This document shows positions 56,001-64,000 of a stretch of DNA of 64,000 nucleotides, in pieces (position 1 is the stretch's first letter; the number at the start of each line of letters is the position of its first letter). The notes below the pieces were generated by a model. That model searched no databases. It worked only from the letters and a program-made list of their open reading frames with translations, and was not told the origin of the DNA. The position numbers and the translations under genes were made by a program. The stretch spans positions 4,692,001 to 4,756,000 of the forward strand of contig NC_092581.1 in NCBI RefSeq assembly GCF_037975245.1. The letters are read 5' to 3'. This DNA is from Apostichopus japonicus. Taxonomy: Eukaryota > Echinodermata > Holothuroidea > Aspidochirotida > Stichopodidae.

Positions 56001-56485
56001 ATAATGATCGTGAAAATTTATTTTTCCATTTAACTTCTCACAGATTTAATAAAATCTCAGCTCTTTTGGTATTAATGTTTTTTTATGAAAGTGAATAAAA
56101 GCGCGTTTTGGATGAGAAATTAGTAAGTCATTGACTTACAAAAAAAAAATCGATCTTTCACACCATGAATTTTTCCCGCCTTGAATTTAGTCATACGGTT
56201 CAATATACACTAGTTCGTTAACACATACAGGTGTCGCGTCGGTCGCTATGGATGCCCAGATATACACGCGCAGGTATATAATTGATTGAAAAATGAGACC
56301 AGAGGGTGAAAGTGGTGAGAAAACCAATAGTAAGCTTATAAAACTGGTAATATTGCCCTTGTTTGAAGATTTTTATCTTTTGTTAGATGTCGTGAGGTGT
56401 TTTCCAATGAAAGCAGATGTTCAGTTTATTCGTCGTATGTTGTATTATATATTTTATGCTAAGAGAGACAAGGGTATAGTGGACG

Positions 56486-56486
<1 letters not shown>
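53080..56486. other. no gene recognised
   Basis: About 3.4 kb of AT-rich sequence. No exon, RNA gene or repeat family stood out. Confidence 0.5.

Positions 56487-56560
<74 letters not shown>
56487..56560. repeat. (AT)n microsatellite
   Basis: Pure AT dinucleotide run of about 74 bp. Confidence 0.97.
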
Positions 56561-56562
<2 letters not shown>

Positions 56563-57390
56563 ATTATAGTATAATAGTGTGTCTCGCCCAAACTATGATG
56601 TGTTGGTTACCTGGTTTTGCAAGTTAATTTCCGAAATGCAGACCACTTAAATTTAATTGTTTTGTTGTAAACAACTGATGTTGGGCTATATATTATTTTG
56701 CTTACAACTTTCGTCACATATTTTTGTTGTGTTTGAGAATGTACATTTTCTGGTAGAATCTGACATAAGCTGCTCCATAGACTTCAACAATTACCTGGAT
56801 GGGGGTAAGATGATGTAGTGTTAGCTTGGGTGAAGTAGTTTAGGTTGGGAGTGAGGGATATGGAGACATACTTAACTACATTATATAGCCGTTCAGTCAG
56901 ATATAACTGTTGCCTAACACGATAAGACAGCAGTTATGTGTATAGCCTATACCGCGGAGGTGTTATCTGGACGTTTTTGCCTATACATTGAAACATCATA
57001 ATATATATATTCTACCATATATATAGTATTACTTGCGATACTGCCGACCACAGTCATAGTTGGCCAATCCTTTAGCATATTTTGACTTAATTTCGTCTGC
57101 TAATTCCTACGAGACTAGATCGATATCGTTTCATACTACAAGTGAATGTATAGACTGGTGAATTATGTCTTAATGACACCACTAACACTCGTCCGCTGTA
57201 GTCAATGGATAGGTGGATTTCAATGTTACTGATCGTTATGCATGGCGGATACAATGACCCCATCTGTCAAAATGTGAAGATTTTTTGTGAATATATGGAG
57301 CCTCAGCATGTACTTCACTCCAGACATGAATGTAATTAACACAGAATGTATGATTAAAGGGATACAGAGAAAGATCAAACACATCAGAAA
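56561..57390. other. no gene recognised
   Basis: AT-rich sequence between two AT microsatellites; no feature seen. Confidence 0.55.
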
Positions 57391-57391
57391 T

Positions 57392-57392
<1 letters not shown>

Positions 57393-57474
<82 letters not shown>
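57393..57474. repeat. (AT)n microsatellite
   Basis: AT dinucleotide run of about 80 bp. Confidence 0.97.
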
Positions 57475-57477
<3 letters not shown>

Positions 57478-59446
57478 AGATTTGGAATATCACGAGTTGA
57501 CTTCAGTCATTTTCAAAAATACCCTGCAACATTCAAATGAAATTGATGTGACTTGCACGTGAATAGAGCTATCAAGTTATACTCCATCGAATGAGCTGAC
57601 TTCGACATCATGTGTACATTGTGGCTGAAATAATGGAGTACTTGGAGAGCTTAATCTCTTAGCTAAGACCACCGAGCTTGCTCAAGATAAAGTGAGAAGA
57701 AACGAATAGTATCAAAGGTTTGCCAGTGAAGAAGTAATTATTAAACATAAACATTGTGCAACAGTAAAATATTCTGTACTTTGGATGTTGATCATCACAT
57801 CTGGGTGTATTGTCTGAGTAAATTATGGATATCCAATAATCAAACGTGTATATATATTTACATGAGTTGGTCAAAGTATAGGCCAACATAACGTTACGAA
57901 AGAACCAGAGGCGTAAAGACAAAAGACCAGTAACCATCTTAAATACTATACAATATATATTTTAATTACGCATTTGCACGTCTGGGAAATCTAGCCTACC
58001 CAATATCGAATCCGTTATCTGTTTAAAATCTTCCAAAGCTGTTCCTTATAGCATCGTCTTCCCCCCCCCCTTCCAAGCCCTAATAGGGGCCCTGATCAAA
58101 CGGTCAAAAAAGGGTCGGTACCGGCTTATACGGAAAGACTGTATCCAACGCATTAGTGTACATTTGTCGTAGGGCCTATACAGTCATGATCCGGCTATAA
58201 AGATCACAAAACATATTTATCTTTGAAGACAAATTCTGATTGAGAACTATCAGATGACAATGTGTTACGTCATCTCCTACCCCTGAAAGAAAGAGTTTTT
58301 CCCCCGAACTTTTAATAATTTTAGGTCAATCTTGGGTTAATTAGAATATCGAGAAGAATGCTAATTTAATTGAGAAGATAAATTCCCTGGAGTTTTCTAA
58401 CGAAGTAATCTGCACCTTTTTTTTTCAATCTGTCGAAGAAGTGAATAGTTCACACTTAAATGGATCGATATTTAGCGGTAAGAAGGTCTTACAACAAAGG
58501 GGCTTCATTGATTGTCATTATTATCCAAGTAGACTCTTAGAACTTACAAATTAATTACGGTCAATCGACGAAGAGCTCCTTATCTTTCTGGAGAGGAAGA
58601 CATATACTTTTTTGTTGAGAACGAAATCTTCAGGGTCTGTTTTATGACTTTCCCTATTCAATTATTTGATGAAATAGTTTCTTTTAACTAAACGAAATTA
58701 AAACTCAAGCTATTATCTTTTATAGCTTTCAAGACAGATTTGTGTTTCATTGGCAAGAAGTATAACTAAAATCTGAATCCACGATATAAAAATCAAGTTT
58801 TATATTTGTTCAAAAAGTAGTACAAACATGAAAACAATAACATAACCAAAATGCAGCAACGTTATCCACACGACAAACAAAAGTCGTTGACTTATCGTAG
58901 GCCTACATTATACGTTTCAGAAAATCTCATTCTTCACTTTATTTCGACGACTTACAGCTAAATGTCGTTAAACAGAATGAATTTAAACCTTAAGCAGAAA
59001 AGATAACCGCAAAGCTTGTTTGTGAAGGAGTCATTTATTCAGTTTTTTAGTGTGTTGTAAAGAAGCGTTTCACTTAAGATGTTATCTTTGACAACATGAT
59101 GAAGTTGTTAAGATGAAACGAAGCCTTAATTATCTCCTTAATCCTGAAAGGAATAAAAAAAGGTAAAAGAAGGTATCTATAACTAAGAATGTATGCTATT
59201 CACAAGTCGTTTATGCATTTTTTGCCTGTGGAAAACAGGGCCTATGTCAGATCAAACCAGGGATGTGTTAGTGAGCACATCCCTGGATATAGGATACTTT
59301 GATACTCTCTTCAGTTACAGTAATATTTAGATTTGGAGAGGTTGCGAAAGCCCAAAAAAAAGGCAAACTCTAGCAATCATCGAAGAGGAGGGTGGCTCAG
59401 ATAAATGGTTCATGTCAAGACGGTGGCTATAATTCCTCCGACTGTG
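57475..59446. other. no gene recognised
   Basis: AT-rich, with a C run near 58,061. No convincing exon or family. Confidence 0.5.
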
Positions 59447-59450
59447 TTAA

Positions 59451-59810
59451 AGGCATTGAAGACTCGCCCCAAACCGCGTGCCGCTATCTGAAAAAGTTAA
59501 CTTTGCGTTGGTTGCAAGTGAAGTTTTTTTTCGTGTCGCTACAAAATGCAGACAGTAATGAAACTTTATACCTTGTTATTTTGTATCTATAGACCTGAGA
59601 TGTCCATCGCTGCTATGTACACTGTGTTCAGGGTATTGACTGTAGCTGTGTGTATTGACTGAACACTAGTGTCTAATTACCGATGGTAGCAAGCTGTGTG
59701 TGTATTTTCTGGGATCGAGGGTGGTGTCGAACACTTCTGTTACACCTCATTTGAAACTAGGTCAGATTACCGGCATGAGACGTTTATTTGTGCGCGAGTC
59801 TTCAATGCCT
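59451..59810 (+). mobile_element. piggyBac-like MITE, copy 2 (TTAA flanks)
   Basis: A 360-bp element with ends aggcattgaagactcgcc / gcgagtcttcaatgcct between TTAA at 59,447-59,450 and 59,811-59,814. Its 18-bp inverted ends are better preserved than in the copy at 22,949. No transposase ORF. Confidence 0.92.
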
Positions 59811-59814
59811 TTAA

Positions 59815-62800
59815 GGTGATATTCTGGGAACCGGGGAGGAAGAGAGTAATTGTCGATCACGGTGAGAAGCCGACCAGAAACGTCCTAAATTGCGTGCATG
59901 AATCCTTCCTATAACCAGAGTATTCAACCCTATTATATTTTGCGACAATTGAAATGATTCAGTCCATGTCCAATCAAGAATGTGTTAGTGATCCCTGGTC
60001 CCATGAATACGAGGAACCGAGAAGACGCTGTTCTCTTTGAATTCTGTCAAACGGAAATTTATGAGAGCCTTGACTACATATATCATAAAACGTGCTAGAC
60101 AACGTATGTTAATAGCGCCATCTCTATTCCACGCCGCTTCCCCGTTTGTCAAGACGCACATATACAATGGCGTCATTATGACGCTATAAATTGAGAGATT
60201 GTTGGAAATAATTAGCATTAAGTTTCTATTGATATAAGTACTAGATATAGATATCTGAGCAATTAAACATGATAAACACATTAATTACCAAACCGCAGAC
60301 CCATTTGAAAATCCGTTTTCTTAAGAACAACCTATAAATCTATCTCACTCCTTCCCTGCTTTAAAGAGATCCCTTAAAAAAGTTTAACATCTACTCTGCT
60401 CTGGATTATATGCATGGTATGTGCTTGTGTAGACCGGTGTCACGTAAAACGTAGTATTATTTTATGAAGTACTCTGAATCCACACTTCAAGACGCGACAG
60501 ATCACACAGGAAAAAACAGGATGGAGAAGAAGAAGAAAATGAAGAAGAGGAAGAAGAAGAAGAAGTGGGGGAGGAGAAAAAAAAGCCATTTTGACTATCG
60601 GCCAAAGAAATCAAACACTTCTGTTCTTTTTGCTTTGCTTGTTCAAGTTTTCGATATTCGAGGCTCGCTGGCCCTATAGACTCCTTTGCATATTTTACAA
60701 ACGAGTATCATTGCCCCAAAAAAAATCGCTCTTATTTTTTTCTGCGTGTATGTAGGGGAGAGCATCTGGTGACACGCATTTTGTTATTGTAACATCATCA
60801 GGGGACAGAGTGACATAAGTGCTTGAAAAGTATTGCCTTCCGAACAGGAATCAAAATCAGGTAATTTGAGAGAAAAAGACAAAAACACAGACGGAACGTC
60901 AAAATGGCTCATATAACATGACATACTCTTAAAATCTACAGACTGGTGAGGTTTTATAGGTTTTATGATTTCAAAATGAGAATAAGTAAATCCCATTACG
61001 TTCACTTTCAGGGATACCGTTAAAATAGCACCCTTTATCTGAAATGTCTCCAATTATATTTGTGATTTTTCTTTTATATCTTATATCGAAATTTTAGATA
61101 ATTTTTTCGAATGCTGTAACTTAATTTGCCCGTATATGGCCTAAGTTTCAAGACAACTGTTTTTATTAACACAAACCCGGAAATAAAGAAGGACATTTAA
61201 CCAGATAAAATCAGTTAAAAGACGTCATGAACTTCGTAAGATTAATCGGAATGTCTACCGACTCTTCAAGTACAGTTTCTGTTTCAAGGTAAACTTGGCT
61301 TCGGCTTCAAGGTTATCGTTTTTGGCCTCAAAATTTGAACGAGTTTACAATTGCTGAGACACTTCACAAAATATTTTTTCTGAGGGATTACTGTGCCAAA
61401 TTATTCCTGCACACGATGAGAAGGGTTAAACTAAGCTAAAAGATTAAGATGCCCTGGAAGGCAGTCAAATAATAGTTAAACAAAATGAGTAGCCAGGGGT
61501 GACCATTTTATTTCAATTATCTAGCATATTTGGAGGCAACACCGATGGCCTTGTACGAACTATTTACTTTTTCTCTATATGTACAACAGGGATTGTGACG
61601 TGCATTAGATCATCGATGAATTGCGTTATATACACAACATGGTCTTCCTTCTTAGGCTTGAAATCCAGTCGTTTCGCACAATCAATTCAATGGATGAATG
61701 TAATTACATTTCTATGTATATTGCATATACAGTTATATTATAGTTTAATGGTCAGAAAAGCTGACAAGTATTAGGTTTAATTCATTGTTTGATTTCACAA
61801 ATATTGTATCCGTTCACGGCATCCTATTCATGCAGCTAATCCTTTTTCTTTCACCCCAGCTCAACTAATCCCATTTTTGCATCTTGTGTAAAACTTTTCG
61901 GTTGTTACAAGAAGAACATAAGCAGCAGAAATTAACTTTTTCTTATTTTATATTTATATACTTTATTTTAAGAACTTTCAACCATCAATCATGTACTTCA
62001 ACTCATTTCTATTTCTATAAAATATTCATGAACACAGATTCGAGGAATAATGCAAAATCTCTAGTACATATTTCCTACAGATCACCCATCGACAAGTTTC
62101 CTATTTATTACAGAAAAAGAGAAGAAAAAAAACCCCTTTAGCGGGCATGGTTTATATCTTTTAAAATAAATCACATACACTTTGCGAACACCTCAAGACG
62201 GTAAAGGCGTTAACTGTTAAATGCTGCCTGATACATCAAAATGAGAAACTATTCTACTGCTAAATTTCATTTCATTTCATTTCGTTTTCTTCCTTTCTTT
62301 CATTCTTTTTATTTAAATTCAAGATCGGATGGGGAAGCTAATAAAAGCTGTCACAAATTATTTTCGTAACAATCTTAATGGAACCGATGTGGTTGAACCT
62401 ATAAAGCCGTTAAAAATTCGTTAAATAAAGTTTGCCAAGGGGGACATTTTGAAACATTCAAGCTGACAGAAACGTTGACGCGGACGCCCATTAGGATCTT
62501 GCAAAGAGCATCATTAGAAACTTACTCAAGTCGTTTTGACATTTGGAGGGACTTTCAGTCTGTTTGATGTTATTGCTTTTCCATCCTTGAGGATGAATTA
62601 CTCTGTAAATGTTTAATAAGAGTTTTTTATTTCATTTCTTCACAAAATATCCATCATGATTTTAATTGTTATCATCTCTCGCAAATGCAAAGAAAAAACA
62701 AAAAAGTCGTTTATGAAGTTATCTCATTAATTTCTATAATATTCTCTCCTCAGCCGTCTGACAATCCTATGGTTTTGTTTGAATTTTTTTGTTTTAATTC

Positions 62801-64000
62801 TGCAGGGAAAGAAAATATACCTCGGAAGTCACTGGTTGGAAATTGGAGAGAAATCAACGACATTTTAATGTGAAAGTGAAAATACGAGACAACGTCGAAC
62901 AGTACATTATATAGCAAATAATCACTGTAGTTAATATGACCGGTTCGGGGAGGGGGGGTGCATTGTAGGTGACATTTTTAGGTGGGTGGGGAGGGGGTTC
63001 TCAGAAAATCGGTAAAACAAAAATATGTTCACCATCATCTAGAAAATGGAAACAGTTGATCGACGTTTTCAGAAATTTCACAAGCAAAATCGTCGAAGCG
63101 GTGCAATGAGAGGGGTAGGGTGATAGGGGGGTGGGGCTAGGGGTCTCCCTTTCTTACTTTCGTCAACTATTTTAGTCCTATGATAGTGGGACTTGGAAGG
63201 ATATATTTTTAATGGTAATAACTATAAACCATTCACTGATTCACATTTTAGGGTATCTGCATATTCATTTAACCAAGAGTCCTTTAACCGTTCCATAATT
63301 GTTACGTGTATGACATTTTAAATATTTCATTAATCTGTTGGGTGGGGTGGGATAATGTGGGGTTGGGGAGGGGTGTGTGAGACCTTTTATTATTAAATAA
63401 CCATGCATCTAGTCACGGTACGCCTGCTTAGGTAAGACTGCTTAGTTAAAACTGTATTTTACGTTAGTAGATTGCCACCTAGTGTGATTTATAGGCCCAC
63501 AGAGAGAGTGGGGTATGTAAGGGCCGACAACCCCTAGGTCCCGGGTCAGTCCGAAGAACCGGGAAATTATGGGAGGTTCTAAAATATGGGATAAGGGCAC
63601 AGCGTTGTCATATTTTAATTATATACGTAAAAAATATGAAGAGTGCCAAGGAGAAGAGTGGGGTGGTGACGTAGTTGTCCCCGGGGCCCAAACTGACCCT
63701 CGACGTCCTGTGGTCATTCTAACTATGCGTAATATACAGCTTTAACCACCCAACCTAACAATATATGTAGTCAAACTAACAAACCTATGTGGTAACGACC
63801 GTTTGACTAAAATCTATAGTCATCGACTTACTGAAGATTTAAGATATGTAAATGAGCTATATTTAGATTGCAAATCAAGGTTTTATTATTGTAATATTGT
63901 TCTTGACAAATAAGTAACATTCCATTTCTGAAATTGCTGGCTATCACCCAATGAAATTAAATCTTGTAGGAGCTGTGTTTTGAAATTTTACGGGGCCCCT
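59815..64000. other. no gene recognised
   Basis: AT-rich, with a purine GAA-rich tract at about 60,520-60,590, a pyrimidine (TTTCA)n-like tract near 62,268-62,310 and G runs at 62,945-63,000, 63,120-63,140 and 63,340-63,375. Missing 5' receptor exons could lie here or beyond the window. Confidence 0.5.
60520..60590. repeat. GAA-rich purine tract
   Basis: A run of gaagaagaag with ggg and aaaa variants, purine on the + strand for about 70 bp. Confidence 0.85.

Noticed and set aside
61499-61774. 91-codon + strand ORF with hydrophobic stretches
   Set aside because: AT-rich hydrophobic codons arise by chance; no family motif or splice support.
62526-62601. Candidate upstream receptor exon on the minus strand
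   Set aside because: It has an acceptor, a gtaagt donor and the right phase, but its 25 residues do not resemble the amino-terminal domain; a phase match has a one-in-three chance.

Overview
This is eukaryotic animal DNA: the genes are split into short exons by GT-AG introns, and the spaces are filled with SINEs, LINEs, DNA transposons, minisatellites and long AT arrays. Exon content (a ciliary CEP162 homologue and a kainate-type glutamate receptor), the repeat types and the low GC suggest a marine deuterostome invertebrate. An echinoderm, perhaps a sea cucumber, is my best guess. That taxon is inferred, not proven.

Layout. (1) About 14-13,937, + strand: the last eleven exons of a CEP162-like coiled-coil gene, 587 codons ending in TAA; its 5' part lies left of the window. 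Its introns hold a 39-bp and a 32-bp minisatellite, two tRNA-derived SINEs, a decayed LINE and a hAT-type MITE with a perfect 8-bp target duplication. (2) 13,938-23,400: convergent intergenic region with a 24-bp minisatellite, an AT array and a 308-bp satellite of eight full units plus a partial one. (3) 43,006 down to about 23,407, - strand: eleven exons of a kainate-type ionotropic glutamate receptor, from within the amino-terminal domain to the fourth membrane segment. The first roughly 100 residues and probably the last exon are not identified. All splice phases agree. (4) 43,198-49,560, upstream of the first recognised receptor exon: a hAT-like element carrying a second hAT-like element, each with perfect 8-bp duplications, then an intact 961-codon LINE inserted into a 65-bp tandem array. 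(5) 49,561-64,000: no gene recognised; two more transposon copies, an ACAGT array and AT arrays.

The two genes converge tail to tail and have no evident functional link. CEP162 acts at the ciliary transition zone; the receptor is a glutamate-gated cation channel. I did not find a convincing new biological system. The most interesting signals are structural: four tandem copies of a receptor splice acceptor with its first exon bases, nested transposons with intact target duplications, a LINE whose empty site can be read from the array it cut, a 141-bp palindrome with a SINE in its loop, and a satellite whose outer units carry a different variant from its inner units.
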